Counted from the first letter of the stretch, positions 1 to 9,284 are shown. The stretch is 32,472 nt of DNA from an uncultured Flavobacteriaceae bacterium (GCA_905182835.1 CAJJDI010000017.1:1-32472); one strand, 5' to 3'. Translations and numbers: made by a program. The notes: a model not told the origin generated them from the letters alone.

Positions 1-427
1 CAGAAGTGATTAATTTTTTATTCTGAACTTCCTGAAACCCGTTGGTTATAATATGAAGTTCATATTTCTCATAAAGGTACCTTAATATTGAGTGTGTACC
101 CTCAATCAAGAAATTGAAAGAAGATAAATGTATAATGTAATCATCTGATAGCTTATAAATTGTTTGAGTTGAAACTTTCATGTTTAAAAATCTGAAAGTA
201 TCCTTTAGTCTACCGTATCTTAATTTATCTTTTGATATATTATTCTCTCTATACAGCTTCCAATAATTAATATTAATTGGGATATAGGATTCTAAAAAAA
301 CATTAATATCAATATCAATTTTATTTTCAATAAATATTTTTTTAAAAGTATACTCAGAGTTTTTATCAAAATCCCAAAGAGTATGATCCAGATCGAAAAA
401 TATATGTTTAATTTTTTTATTAACCAT
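1..427 (-). CDS. HAD-family phosphatase, YjjG-like (3' end outside window)
   Basis: Reading minus from ATG at 427-425 gives a frame that stays open to the window edge (142 codons), so the C-terminus is missing. The N-terminus shows the HAD nucleophile motif IFFDLDHTLWDF with Asp12 and Asp14, and motif II appears as IITNGF with Thr128. A mostly helical cap region lies between them, which fits the C1-cap, YjjG/noncanonical pyrimidine nucleotidase-type phosphatases. That family dephosphorylates small phosphorylated metabolites in the cytoplasm; the substrate cannot be read here. The start overlaps the upstream gene's stop by 8 nt (ATGGTTAA), so translation is probably coupled and this is the last visible gene of the adk operon. 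HAD phosphatase is firm; the YjjG subfamily is probable. Confidence 0.85.
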   Translation of the reverse strand, partial: MVNKKIKHIFFDLDHTLWDFDKNSEYTFKKIFIENKIDIDINVFLESYIPININYWKLYRENNISKDKLRYGRLKDTFRFLNMKVSTQTIYKLSDDYIIHLSSFNFLIEGTHSILRYLYEKYELHIITNGFQEVQNKKLITS

Positions 428-1715
428 TTTTAGAGTTTATAATAATTTCAAATATTTCCTTAAACCTATCCCATCTTTTTTCATTACTAAAACTATAATT
501 ATGAAAAACAGTGGTAAACGTTCCATTAACTTTTTTTACTTTATCTATTACTTCATTAACCTTCTCTGTTTTATCTAAAAATGAATTAATGCTTAATAAG
601 GAATAATCCATCAAGTTATAAGGGTTTACTAACAATGGAGTTTGTATATCATTATCTATATCAAAAAACAAAAAAGATGTACAGGTACTAGCCCTGAAGC
701 CTATCTTATTCACGTAACCCATGGTATAATCCTCTTTAATATTTAACTTAATTAAATTTCGATAGTTAATTGGTAAATTAACCTTAGAAAAAGAATTTCT
801 GCTAATTATTAAATCTCTATTTGTGATAGATTCAATATCCAGCTTTTCATTTTTTAAAACTTCAATATTATTAAGAGCAAAAAAAGATAATTTAAGACCA
901 ACTCTAGAGTAGTCTGAAACGAATTTAATAATATTAACAAATGGCTGTTTGATTAAACTAATATTTTTGTCGTAAGTTGAAAATTTTCCTACCAGAAAGA
1001 AAAATAAAAATTTATCTGAAGCTTTTTTTTGCTTATTAATAATCCATTTGAATGTGTCATAAGGATCTTTCTGTAAACTAAGTATAACCATGAATCTTGT
1101 ATAGATATTTTTTGGTTTAAGTTTAAAAAGATCTGTAAAAACTCCACCAATAGTTCTCAAAAAACCTTTGTTTTTGTAATAATAAACACTGGGTACATCA
1201 ATGATTGTTTTAGTGCTATACATTCTGTTTTCAAAGTAAATTTTTGGAAAAACAGATATAAGAGCAGATTTTAGTTTGTATGCCCAGAGATCTACTACTG
1301 GATCATCTAAAAAGTTATTTTTATACGCTATAGATTCTTGATATGAAAACCTTCCATAATTATCTTTTAAATGAGGTAAATACTCTTCATATCTAGAAAT
1401 TAAATAAAAAGATGCTGCAAAAATATCAAATGGAATACTTCCTTTTTCATTATAAAAAAAACATTTAGTATCACCCCACAACTTTATCTCTACTTCAATA
1501 TCAGAAAATCCCTGTTCTAATAAAATTGAGTTACTCTTAATATAAAACTCATTAGAAAGTCTTTTTGGAGCATAAGAAAATTTTGGCCCTTGAAATGAAA
1601 CAAACTCATCAACTTTAGATGTAAAACTTACCTTAATTCCTATTATATTAATTAAAATATGTTTAAAAATATACTCAATTCTTCTTGTTAATATGGGAGT
1701 ATAAACTAATATCAT
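420..1715 (-). CDS. DUF7033/polysaccharide deacetylase-like protein, probably catalytically degenerate
   Basis: 431 residues with no signal peptide. The overall pattern matches the Bacteroidota proteins made of an N-terminal DUF7033 region and a C-terminal NodB-like deacetylase fold: KNKGFLRTIGG (182-191), KDPYDTF (216-222), EDYTMGYVNKIGFRAST (329-344) and a late FHNYS (404-408). Active NodB folds bind metal through an Asp in motif 1 and His residues in motif 2. Here the motif 1 position reads IIDVPS (171-176), and the segment where I expect a GIHPSY-like motif reads GLKLSF (273-278), with no His. His405 of the last motif remains. The family would deacetylate sugar polymers; this copy may only bind. 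The start is the ATG 5 nt after the mpl stop, in the same operon. Fold assignment is fairly sure; loss of activity is an inference. Confidence 0.75.
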   Translation of the reverse strand: MILVYTPILTRRIEYIFKHILINIIGIKVSFTSKVDEFVSFQGPKFSYAPKRLSNEFYIKSNSILLEQGFSDIEVEIKLWGDTKCFFYNEKGSIPFDIFAASFYLISRYEEYLPHLKDNYGRFSYQESIAYKNNFLDDPVVDLWAYKLKSALISVFPKIYFENRMYSTKTIIDVPSVYYYKNKGFLRTIGGVFTDLFKLKPKNIYTRFMVILSLQKDPYDTFKWIINKQKKASDKFLFFFLVGKFSTYDKNISLIKQPFVNIIKFVSDYSRVGLKLSFFALNNIEVLKNEKLDIESITNRDLIISRNSFSKVNLPINYRNLIKLNIKEDYTMGYVNKIGFRASTCTSFLFFDIDNDIQTPLLVNPYNLMDYSLLSINSFLDKTEKVNEVIDKVKKVNGTFTTVFHNYSFSNEKRWDRFKEIFEIIINSKNG

Positions 1716-1720
1716 ATCTC

Positions 1721-3079
1721 TTAACTTAATAGTAGATTTTGTAGCTCAGAAAAATTAAAATTTCCAAAATTTCCAGAACTCATCATCAGTAATACGGAGT
1801 TATTATAATTAACTGAAAATAAATATTCTTTTAATTTTAACGGATCATCAAACACTAATAAACCACTCTTATTAAAAGCAGCAACTATATCTTTTATGTC
1901 AATTTCTTGTAATTTCTTTGACTCTAAAGTAGCCTTTGAAAAATACACTATTGCTTTGTCTGCCTTATCTAGAGTATCTTTATACTCATTAATAAACTCA
2001 GAGTTTAAGCTGCTAAATGTATGTAGCTCAAAACAAGCGATAACATTATGTTTTTCAAATTGATTTTTAACTGCATTAACTGTAGCTTTCACTTTACTAG
2101 GTGAGTGAGCAAAATCTTTATATACATGTGAGTTTTTATAGGTAAATACTTTTTCTAGTCTATTACTAGCACCTTTAAATGAAGTAATTGCCTGGTAAAA
2201 GTCATCCTCATCTACACCCATTTGTTGACAAATCCATTTTGCCCCCATCAGATTACTCAAGTTATGTTTACCAAAAATTTCTAAAGGCAATTCCCCTTCA
2301 CTAGTCTGTAAGTAAGTTACTCCATTTCTTATAAAAAAGTCTGGACTAGAATACTCAAATTTTCTTATACTCCTACTTGTTTTATTTACAATTTCATTGG
2401 TATCTAAATCCTCAGAATTATATGTGATACTTCCACCCTCTACTATTGATTCTATGAAAATGTCAAATTGTTTTTTATAAACTTCATATGTTGGAAAAAC
2501 ATTTATGTGATCCCATGAAATACCACTAATTAATGCAATATTTGGTTTATATAAATGAAACTTAGGTCTTCTATCTATTGGAGAGGATAAGTATTCGTCT
2601 CCTTCTAAAACAATAAAATCATTTTTTTCAGTCAATTTTACCATTACATCAAAACCTTCTAATTGAGCACCTACCATGTAATCCACATCTTTTTCATAAA
2701 AACTCATCACATGCAATATCATTGAAGTTATCGTAGTTTTTCCATGACTACCTCCAATAACTACTCTAGTTTTAAGTTTACTCTGCTCGTAAATAAACTC
2801 AGGGTAAGAAAATATTTTAAGATTTAGTTCTTTAGCTTTTAATAATTCTGGGTTATCAGCTCTTGCGTGCATGCCTAATACAATTGCATCTATATCATTT
2901 GTGATTCTATCGTGAAACCATCCTAATTCATTTGGATGTAATTCATGTGATTTTAATCTAGACTTTGAAGGATCATTAATAATATCATCACTTCCTGTAA
3001 TATGATATTTTTTAACCTTTAAAGCTATCGCCAAATTATGCATAGCTGCTCCGCCTATCGCAATGAAATGAACTCTCAT
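1721..3079 (-). CDS. mpl: Mur ligase, Mpl-type (UDP-MurNAc:tripeptide ligase)
   Basis: 452 residues with the Mur ligase three-domain layout. The N-terminal Rossmann-like domain starts MRVHFIAIGGAAMHNLA. The central ATP-binding domain has the P-loop GGSHGKTT (109-116), followed by EGDEY and WDHINVF. The C-terminal domain contains KDFAHSPSKVKAT, a pattern more like Mpl than MurC. Mpl joins recovered L-Ala-gamma-D-Glu-meso-DAP tripeptide to UDP-MurNAc in the cytoplasm, which returns wall peptides to peptidoglycan synthesis. It lies 10 nt after obgE and 5 nt before the deacetylase-like gene. MurC is the main alternative, but murC usually sits in the dcw cluster, and the C-terminal motif and start favour Mpl. 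Confidence 0.85.
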   Translation of the reverse strand: MRVHFIAIGGAAMHNLAIALKVKKYHITGSDDIINDPSKSRLKSHELHPNELGWFHDRITNDIDAIVLGMHARADNPELLKAKELNLKIFSYPEFIYEQSKLKTRVVIGGSHGKTTITSMILHVMSFYEKDVDYMVGAQLEGFDVMVKLTEKNDFIVLEGDEYLSSPIDRRPKFHLYKPNIALISGISWDHINVFPTYEVYKKQFDIFIESIVEGGSITYNSEDLDTNEIVNKTSRSIRKFEYSSPDFFIRNGVTYLQTSEGELPLEIFGKHNLSNLMGAKWICQQMGVDEDDFYQAITSFKGASNRLEKVFTYKNSHVYKDFAHSPSKVKATVNAVKNQFEKHNVIACFELHTFSSLNSEFINEYKDTLDKADKAIVYFSKATLESKKLQEIDIKDIVAAFNKSGLLVFDDPLKLKEYLFSVNYNNSVLLMMSSGNFGNFNFSELQNLLLS

Positions 3080-3089
3080 TTAATCAGTT

Positions 3090-4088
3090 TTAGTTATTAA
3101 GCATTAACCATAGTTTATCTTTTAACTTATCTATTCCTTTAGTAGTAAGAGATGATATAAATATATAGTCAATATCTAAATCAATATCTAACTCTTTAGT
3201 TAGTTCTTCAGTTAGCTCTTCATCTAGCAAATCTGATTTTGTTATTGCAATTAACCTGTTTTTATCTAACATTTCAGGGTTATATCTTTTTAATTCACTT
3301 AAAAGAATATCATATTGTTTTTTTATGCTGTTAGCATCCGCTGGAATCATAAATAAAAGAGTTGAATTTCTTTCAATATGTCTTAAAAAATAGTGCCCTA
3401 ATCCTTTTCCTTCTGCAGCTCCTTCTATAATTCCAGGAATATCTGCCATTACAAAAGTTTTATAATCTCTATATTTAACAATTCCTAAATTTGGTTTAAG
3501 AGTAGTAAATTCATAATCTGCAATTTTTGGTTTTGCTGAAGTTATTACAGAAAGAAGAGTTGATTTTCCAGCGTTTGGAAAACCTACCAAACCTACGTCT
3601 GCTAAAACTTTTAACTCTAGTGTAATTTGTTTTTCCTCTAATGGAATTCCTGGCTGAGAATATCTTGGAGTTTGGTTTGTTGGTGATTTAAAATGCCAAT
3701 TACCTCTTCCGCCCATTCCACCTTGACAAATTATTTTTTCCTCACCCTCATCTGTAATCTCAAAAACAATTTCATTGGTAAAAGTATCTCTTACGACAGT
3801 GCCTAGCGGTACTTCAATAAATGCATCTGTACCGTCTGCACCTGTACTTCTACTCTTACTTCCGTGTCCACCGTGGCCTGCTTTAATGTGTCTTTTAAAC
3901 TTAAGGTGCAACAAGGTCCAATAATTAGAGTTTCCTCTTAAAATTATATGACCACCTCTACCGCCATCTCCACCATCAGGACCACCTTTTGTGATGTATT
4001 TTTCTCTATGTAAGTGCATAGAACCTTTACCTCCATTTCCAGAAGTTGCAAATATTTTAACGTAATCAACAAAGTTACCTTCAGTCAT
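3090..4088 (-). CDS. obgE: GTPase ObgE/CgtA
   Basis: 332 residues. The glycine-rich Obg fold covers about 1-160 ([30 protein letters not shown]). The G domain follows, with G1 GFPNAGKST (169-177), G3 DIPG near 216 and G4 TKSD, and there is no long C-terminal extension. Obg binds the 50S subunit and takes part in ribosome maturation and growth control. The start is ATG at 4088, giving the standard [13 protein letters not shown]-terminus. It begins 11 nt after the adk stop and is almost certainly cotranscribed with it. All G motifs are present. Confidence 0.97.
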   Translation of the reverse strand: MTEGNFVDYVKIFATSGNGGKGSMHLHREKYITKGGPDGGDGGRGGHIILRGNSNYWTLLHLKFKRHIKAGHGGHGSKSRSTGADGTDAFIEVPLGTVVRDTFTNEIVFEITDEGEEKIICQGGMGGRGNWHFKSPTNQTPRYSQPGIPLEEKQITLELKVLADVGLVGFPNAGKSTLLSVITSAKPKIADYEFTTLKPNLGIVKYRDYKTFVMADIPGIIEGAAEGKGLGHYFLRHIERNSTLLFMIPADANSIKKQYDILLSELKRYNPEMLDKNRLIAITKSDLLDEELTEELTKELDIDLDIDYIFISSLTTKGIDKLKDKLWLMLNN

Positions 4089-4099
4089 TTAATTAATTA

Positions 4100-4672
4100 T
4101 TAAAGTGATTCAATTACACTACTAAGTCTATTGGTAATATGTTCAATGCTACCTTGCCCATCTACTCCAAAATATCTATTCTTTTTCATATAAAAATCTT
4201 TGAGAATTGCAGTTTTCTTGTAATATTCAGAAATTCTGTTTTGAATAATTTCTTCATTAGAATCATCAACTCTTCCGCTAGTTTTACCTCTTTCAAGTAA
4301 TCTAGCAATTAATGCTTTATCATCTACCTCAAGAGCAATCATAGCACTAATAGTTGAGTTATTCTCTTCCATTAATTTATCTAGAGCTAAAGCTTGATTA
4401 TTAGTTCTAGGAAAACCATCAAAAATAAACCCGTTAGAATCTAAATTTTTTCTTACAACCTCATTTAACATATCTATTGTTACTTGGTCTGGGACTAAAT
4501 CACCTTTATCAATGAAAGATTTTGCCATTAAACCAAGAGATGTGTTGTTTTTTATATTAAACCTAAAAACGTCACCAGTTGAAATATGAAATAGATTGAA
4601 TTTAACCTTTAAAAATTCAGCTTGAGTACCTTTCCCTGCCCCTGGAGGGCCAAATAATACGATATTTATCAT
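4100..4672 (-). CDS. adk: Adenylate kinase, short form
   Basis: 190 residues starting MINIVLFGPPGAGKGT, with the P-loop at about 8-16. The AMP-binding segment follows (STGDVFRFNI, FIFDGFPRT). The LID is short, LLERGKTSGRVDD, with no zinc-binding cysteines, as in Bacteroidota enzymes. Adk interconverts ATP + AMP and 2 ADP. The frame is open upstream to 4795, but that extra 41-residue stretch is basic and AT-driven, overlaps the purK start and precedes the P-loop where no domain belongs. I therefore place the start at the ATG at 4672. It is the first gene of the minus-strand operon. Confidence 0.95.
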   Translation of the reverse strand: MINIVLFGPPGAGKGTQAEFLKVKFNLFHISTGDVFRFNIKNNTSLGLMAKSFIDKGDLVPDQVTIDMLNEVVRKNLDSNGFIFDGFPRTNNQALALDKLMEENNSTISAMIALEVDDKALIARLLERGKTSGRVDDSNEEIIQNRISEYYKKTAILKDFYMKKNRYFGVDGQGSIEHITNRLSSVIESL

Positions 4673-4700
4673 GTTCAATTTACTATAAAATTTAAAAAAA

Positions 4701-4708
4701 CAAATATA
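4701..4708 (-). promoter_or_regulatory. Candidate adk operon promoter (-7 element)
   Basis: On the minus strand this reads TATATTTG, a full match to the Bacteroidota -7 consensus TAnnTTTG. A start site about 7 nt downstream would give a leader of roughly 20 nt before the adk ATG at 4672. No good TTG -33 element is visible at normal spacing. Confidence 0.5.
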
Positions 4709-4734
4709 ATCAATTGAAAAGGTTAATCTATTTT

Positions 4735-4761
4735 TTGATTTAATTTTAAAACGTATTTTTG
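4735..4761 (+). promoter_or_regulatory. Candidate purK-purE promoter
   Basis: TTG at 4735-4737 and TATTTTTG at 4754-4761 match the Bacteroidota TTG / TAnnTTTG pair. The 16-nt gap is slightly short of the usual range. The predicted start site lies about 8-10 nt before the purK ATG, so the leader would be very short. Confidence 0.55.
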
Positions 4762-4776
4762 TAGATATATTTAATA

Positions 4777-5928
4777 ATGAATTTTTATACCTCACAAAAC
4801 AAATTAGGGATATTGGGTGGAGGTCAACTTGGTAAAATGTTGATTAATGAAGCTAATAAGTTAAACATTAGCTGCAAAGTTATGGATCCTAATAAAGAAG
4901 CTCCATGTAGTAATTTAGTAGAAAATTTTATTGTAGGTGATTTATTAAATTATGACGATGTATATAATTTTGGTAAAAATGTTGAAGTCTTAACTATAGA
5001 GATTGAAAATGTTAATACTGATGCATTAAAAAAACTAGAAGAAGAAGGGGTTAAAGTATATCCATCTTCAGAAAATATTAAAACGATCCAAAACAAGTCA
5101 GTTCAAAAAAATTTTTATTTAAAAAATAATTTACCATCCTCTTTTTTTAAGACCTATGATAACGTCGATGATTTGATCAATGAAGCTGAAAATAAAAAAT
5201 GCAAGTATCCTTTTGTTTGGAAAAGTGCAAGATTTGGGTATGATGGAAAAGGAGTAAAAGTAATAAATAATATAGAAGACCTTAAAACTCTTCCAAATAT
5301 TGAATGCATTATTGAGGATAAAATTTCTATAAAAAAAGAATTATCTGTAATAGTTGCTAGAAATAAAAGAAGTCAAGAAAAAAATTTTCCTACTGTAGAA
5401 ATGGAATTTAATCAAGAAAATTTAGTAGATAAAGTAATCTGTCCAGCTCAAATTTCAGACGACTTAAATAATAAAGCAATTCAGTTAGCACTAAAAACAT
5501 CTAGAGCATTCAATCATATAGGATTGTTGTCTATAGAGCTTTTCATAACAGACAATGATGAAATATTAATAAATGAAGTAGCTCCAAGGCCTCATAATTC
5601 AGGTCATCACACAATTGAGTGTTGCCTAATTTCTCAATTCGAACAACACTTAAGAGCTATTTTTAACTTAAATTTAGGTAGTACATCTATTAAAATTCCT
5701 GGAATTATGTTAAATTTAGTAGGTGAAGAAAAACATTTTGGGGAAGCGATTTATGACAATATAGAAGGGGCATTAAAAATTCCTGGCGCAAGTATTCATA
5801 TCTACGGTAAAAAAGATACTAAGCCGCATAGAAAAATGGGACATATTACTATAGTAAATAAGGACTTAAATAAAGCAAAAGAGTTTGCAGAAATAATAAG
5901 AAAATCAATAAAAGTAATAAGCAAATAG
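4777..5928 (+). CDS. purK: 5-(carboxyamino)imidazole ribonucleotide synthase
   Basis: 383 residues. The N-terminus, LGILGGGQLGKMLINEA, is the PurK nucleotide-binding start. An ATP-grasp domain follows, with FVWKSARFGYDGKGV around 147-161, EDKISIKKELSVIVAR and INEVAPRPHNSGHHTIE, which carries the metal- and phosphate-binding residues. PurK carboxylates AIR with ATP and bicarbonate to N5-CAIR in de novo purine synthesis. Its stop is 3 nt before the purE start, so the two form an operon and act in sequence. Length and motifs are normal for the family. Confidence 0.97.
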   Translation: MNFYTSQNKLGILGGGQLGKMLINEANKLNISCKVMDPNKEAPCSNLVENFIVGDLLNYDDVYNFGKNVEVLTIEIENVNTDALKKLEEEGVKVYPSSENIKTIQNKSVQKNFYLKNNLPSSFFKTYDNVDDLINEAENKKCKYPFVWKSARFGYDGKGVKVINNIEDLKTLPNIECIIEDKISIKKELSVIVARNKRSQEKNFPTVEMEFNQENLVDKVICPAQISDDLNNKAIQLALKTSRAFNHIGLLSIELFITDNDEILINEVAPRPHNSGHHTIECCLISQFEQHLRAIFNLNLGSTSIKIPGIMLNLVGEEKHFGEAIYDNIEGALKIPGASIHIYGKKDTKPHRKMGHITIVNKDLNKAKEFAEIIRKSIKVISK

Positions 5929-5931
5929 GTT

Positions 5932-6411
5932 ATGATACAAGTTGGAATTATAATGGGAAGTAAAAGTGATCTTCCAGTGATGCAAAACGCAATAGATATT
6001 TTAAAAGAATTTGATGTAAAAATAGAAGTCGACATAGTATCTGCACACAGAACACCAAGAAAAATGTTTGAATATGCTGAAAATGCAAAAAAACGTGGAT
6101 TAAAAGTTATTATTGCTGGAGCTGGTGGCGCCGCTCATTTACCTGGAATGATTGCATCCCTAACAACAATACCCGTTATCGGGGTACCTGTAAAGTCCAG
6201 TAATTCTTTAGATGGTTGGGATTCAATTTTGTCTATTTTACAAATGCCAAATGGTGTTCCTGTTGCAACTGTCGCTCTAAACGCAGCAAAAAATGCTGGA
6301 ATTTTAGCAGTACAAATAATCGCTACATTTGACACAAGTCTTGGAGATAAGTTAGAAGTATATAAAGATAGTTTAGGAAAAAAAGTACTTGATTCTTCTA
6401 AAACTATATAA
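5932..6411 (+). CDS. purE: N5-CAIR mutase, class I PurE
   Basis: 159 residues, a normal class I PurE length. Diagnostic motifs are [12 protein letters not shown] near the N-terminus, SAHRTPRKM around 38-46 with the catalytic His, [13 protein letters not shown], and [17 protein letters not shown]. PurE converts N5-CAIR to CAIR, directly after PurK in the pathway, and class I enzymes are octameric. It sits 3 nt after purK and 5 nt before the M3 peptidase gene, so all three are probably on one transcript. Confidence 0.97.
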   Translation: MIQVGIIMGSKSDLPVMQNAIDILKEFDVKIEVDIVSAHRTPRKMFEYAENAKKRGLKVIIAGAGGAAHLPGMIASLTTIPVIGVPVKSSNSLDGWDSILSILQMPNGVPVATVALNAAKNAGILAVQIIATFDTSLGDKLEVYKDSLGKKVLDSSKTI

Positions 6412-6416
6412 GAAAT

Positions 6417-8432
6417 ATGAATATTTTACTTACAAAGTTTGATTACGCTCCCTTTAAGCAAATAAAAAATTCAGATTATTTATCATCTATTAAAATAGCA
6501 ATAAAAGAGCTTAAAAGTGAGATAGATATCATCACTGATAATAAAAGCAAGTCTACATTCATTAACACAATAGAAGCTCTTGATTATACTGGGATAAAAT
6601 TAGATAGGATAACATCAATATTTTTTAATCTAAATTCTGCAGAAACTAATAAAGAGATTCAAAAAATTGCAATTGAGATATCCCCTAAACTTAGCGAGCT
6701 AAAAAATTACATTTTGTTAAACAATAAATTATTTAACAAAATAAACTTTGTATATAATACTATAAACAAAAGTAGTTTATCTACAGAAAAAAGTACTTTA
6801 CTAAACAATACATACAAATCTTTTTTAAGGAATGGTGCAAATCTCTCAGCAGAAAAGAAAAACAAATTAAGGGGTATTGACATTAAACTAAGTAAGTTAT
6901 CATTAGATTTTGGACAAAATCTATTGAAGGAAACTAATGACTTTGAACTACTTGTAAAGGATATCAAAAAATTAGATGGGCTATCAGAGGATCATATTGA
7001 AGCTGCTAAAATATTAGCGGAATCAAAAAACAAAAAAGGGTGGTTGTTTACATTGGATTACCCAAGTTATTCAGCGCTGGTTACTTATTGTAAGAACCGT
7101 TTATTAAGAAAAGAAATTACTATTGCCTTTGGACAAAGAGCTTTTAAAAATAATGAGTTTGACAATCAAAAAATAGTTATTGAAATTGTTAACCTAAGAT
7201 ATGCGAAAGCTACGTTACTTGGCTATTTATCTTATTCTGAATATATCTTAGAAGAACGAATGGCCAAAAGCACAAAAAATGTAATGGATTTCTTAGAAGG
7301 ATTGGTGAGAAAAGTTAAACCTGTAGCAATAAAAGAATTTAAAGTGTTAGAGGGATATGCAAAAAGTATAGATAAAATTGAGAGTCTAGAAAAATGGGAT
7401 ACAGCTTTTTACTCTGAAATGTATAAAAAATACAAGTTCAATATTGATCAAGAGGAATTAAAACCTTATTTCAGTTTAAAAAATGTTTTACAAGGTGCTT
7501 TTACAGTAAGTAATAAATTGTATGGGTTAAACTTTAGTGAAGTACTTAATGTAGAAACTTATAGTGAAGAAGTAAATACTTACGAAGTTACGGATGATAA
7601 AAATAATTTTATAGCATTACTCTATACAGATTTTCATCCAAGAGAAGGCAAACGAGGAGGAGCTTGGATGACTTCATATAAACCTCAATATAAACACAAA
7701 AATACTAATGAAAGACCTCATATTTCGATTGTGTGTAATTTCACCAAGCCTACAAAAAACAAACCCTCATTACTGACTTTTGATGAAGTAACCACTTTAT
7801 TCCATGAGTTCGGACATGCATTACATGGAATTTTAGCAAATACAACTTTTAAAAGTCTTTCAGGAACAAATGTTTCCTGGGATTTTGTAGAGTTACCAAG
7901 TCAGATATTTGAAAATTGGTGCTATGAAGAAAAGGCATTAAATCTTTTTGCTGTTCATTATAAAACCAAAGAGGTAATCTCAATAGAACTAATAAAAAAA
8001 ATAAAAAATAGCGCTAATTATAATCAAGCGACTCAAACACTTAGACAATTGAGTATTGGTATTTTAGACATGAACTGGCATAATACTAATCCTGAAAAAA
8101 TTAAAGATGTAAAAAAATATGAATCTAAAGTTCTAGAAAATTTAACTCTCACAAAAGAGATAGATGAAGTATGTATGAGCACAGGTTTTTCGCATATATT
8201 TCAAGGAGGGTATTCAGCTGGGTATTACAGTTATAAATGGGCAGAGGTTTTAGATGCGGATGCATTCGAATACTTTAAAGAAGAAGGAATATTTAATAAA
8301 AAAATTGCATCAAAATTTAAAAACAACATTCTATCCAAAGGAGGAACTGAAGATCCAATGGATTTATACATTAAGTTTAGAGGGAGAAAGCCAACAATTG
8401 ATGCATTACTTAAAAGGTCTCAGATATTATAG
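6417..8432 (+). CDS. M3 family zinc oligopeptidase (Dcp/oligopeptidase A-like)
   Basis: 671 residues, typical of M3 metallopeptidases. The zinc site HEFGH is at 463-467, with the third ligand Glu492 exactly 25 residues beyond the second His, as M3 requires. Further family signatures are GGAWMTSY before the zinc site and FSHIFQGGYSAGYYSYKWAE near the C-terminus. There is no signal peptide, so it probably degrades short peptides in the cytoplasm. Dcp-type dipeptidyl carboxypeptidase and oligopeptidase A cannot be separated by eye. It follows purE by 5 nt. Its 3' end overlaps the convergent membrane-protein gene by 6 nt. Confidence 0.93.
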   Translation: MNILLTKFDYAPFKQIKNSDYLSSIKIAIKELKSEIDIITDNKSKSTFINTIEALDYTGIKLDRITSIFFNLNSAETNKEIQKIAIEISPKLSELKNYILLNNKLFNKINFVYNTINKSSLSTEKSTLLNNTYKSFLRNGANLSAEKKNKLRGIDIKLSKLSLDFGQNLLKETNDFELLVKDIKKLDGLSEDHIEAAKILAESKNKKGWLFTLDYPSYSALVTYCKNRLLRKEITIAFGQRAFKNNEFDNQKIVIEIVNLRYAKATLLGYLSYSEYILEERMAKSTKNVMDFLEGLVRKVKPVAIKEFKVLEGYAKSIDKIESLEKWDTAFYSEMYKKYKFNIDQEELKPYFSLKNVLQGAFTVSNKLYGLNFSEVLNVETYSEEVNTYEVTDDKNNFIALLYTDFHPREGKRGGAWMTSYKPQYKHKNTNERPHISIVCNFTKPTKNKPSLLTFDEVTTLFHEFGHALHGILANTTFKSLSGTNVSWDFVELPSQIFENWCYEEKALNLFAVHYKTKEVISIELIKKIKNSANYNQATQTLRQLSIGILDMNWHNTNPEKIKDVKKYESKVLENLTLTKEIDEVCMSTGFSHIFQGGYSAGYYSYKWAEVLDADAFEYFKEEGIFNKKIASKFKNNILSKGGTEDPMDLYIKFRGRKPTIDALLKRSQIL

Positions 8433-9284
8433 AATAATATTCAATAATAACCAAAAAATAGGAACTGACTCTACCCAAAAAAATGCATAATATTTAGGTT
8501 GATTCTCTCTAGAATTGTAGAGAAAAATTGATAGAGCAATACAAATCACAATATTAATTAAAACTGAAATAGAATTGACATTTTCTAAAAGTAATATTTG
8601 AAGAAAATCCAAAAGAAAAAAAACAAAAAGTAAGACAAACCCAAGGCTCTTAGTACTTTGAATCCCAATATTTTGTGGAACTGTGTTTAAAATTTTTATA
8701 TCTAAATTCAGATCTTGTATATCAAAAGGAAGAATAGCTACAAATACGTAGATAAATATCTGAATAAAATAGATAAAAACGATAACATCTATTTTATCAT
8801 AGGAGTCAATAATTGGCAAAAACACTATTAATAAACTCCAAACAGTTGCTACAATAAATATTTTAAGACCTGGTATACTTCTTAGATTTTTCTTATTTCT
8901 ATTGAATGAGCTAACAGGTAATGCATAAAGCACAGTAAATGAGCTTACTACAAAAGTAATAATTAGCTCTTGACTAGAAAATTTTGGTAATAGTAGAAGG
9001 CATATGATCACTGAGATTATAGTTAAAAAATATATCAATTTTAATGTCTTCCGTTTTAAGAGCTGTATTGTTAATGCTATTTCACAGTACTTAATAAAAT
9101 TATAGGCAACTAAAGTTGACGAAAAAGTAAAAAGAAGTAAATTATAATCTAAAGTTATATCAAATTTTAAAAAAGTCAGTACCTGAAGACAAGCTACGGC
9201 CAAAGATACATGCAAGCTAGAATTAATATAAAAATTAACTAGTTTGGAAGTAATATTTTTTATGTTAATAAGTTCTGAAATTAT
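8427..9284 (-). CDS. UbiA-like polytopic membrane protein; start not ATG
   Basis: At least 262 residues from a TTG at 9215. The frame stays open upstream to a stop at 9287-9285, and the coordinates given cover this whole open frame, so the true start lies inside it. I count about eight hydrophobic spans. YNFIKY near the N-terminus and PFDIQDLNLD later sit where UbiA prenyltransferases have their Asp-rich motifs, but the first motif (NDxxDxxxD) is absent. Any prenyl transfer is therefore doubtful. The residues before the TTG (LVNFYINSS) look like part of the protein, yet the open stretch contains no ATG or GTG; ATT or ATA would be needed for the longer form. It converges on the M3 peptidase gene with a 6-nt overlap. 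Confidence 0.6.
   Translation of the reverse strand: MISELINIKNITSKLVNFYINSSLHVSLAVACLQVLTFLKFDITLDYNLLLFTFSSTLVAYNFIKYCEIALTIQLLKRKTLKLIYFLTIISVIICLLLLPKFSSQELIITFVVSSFTVLYALPVSSFNRNKKNLRSIPGLKIFIVATVWSLLIVFLPIIDSYDKIDVIVFIYFIQIFIYVFVAILPFDIQDLNLDIKILNTVPQNIGIQSTKSLGFVLLFVFFLLDFLQILLLENVNSISVLINIVICIALSIFLYNSRENQPKYYAFFWVESVPIFWLLLNIIL

Noticed and set aside
4673-4795. N-terminal extension of adenylate kinase to an ATG at 4795
   Set aside because: It would add 41 basic residues before the P-loop, cross the purK start and both promoter candidates, and the internal ATG at 4672 gives the standard family start.
8254-8490. Plus-strand open frame across the end of the M3 peptidase gene
   Set aside because: It is an alternative frame of the conserved M3 C-terminus and then antisense to the membrane-protein gene; no domain is visible.
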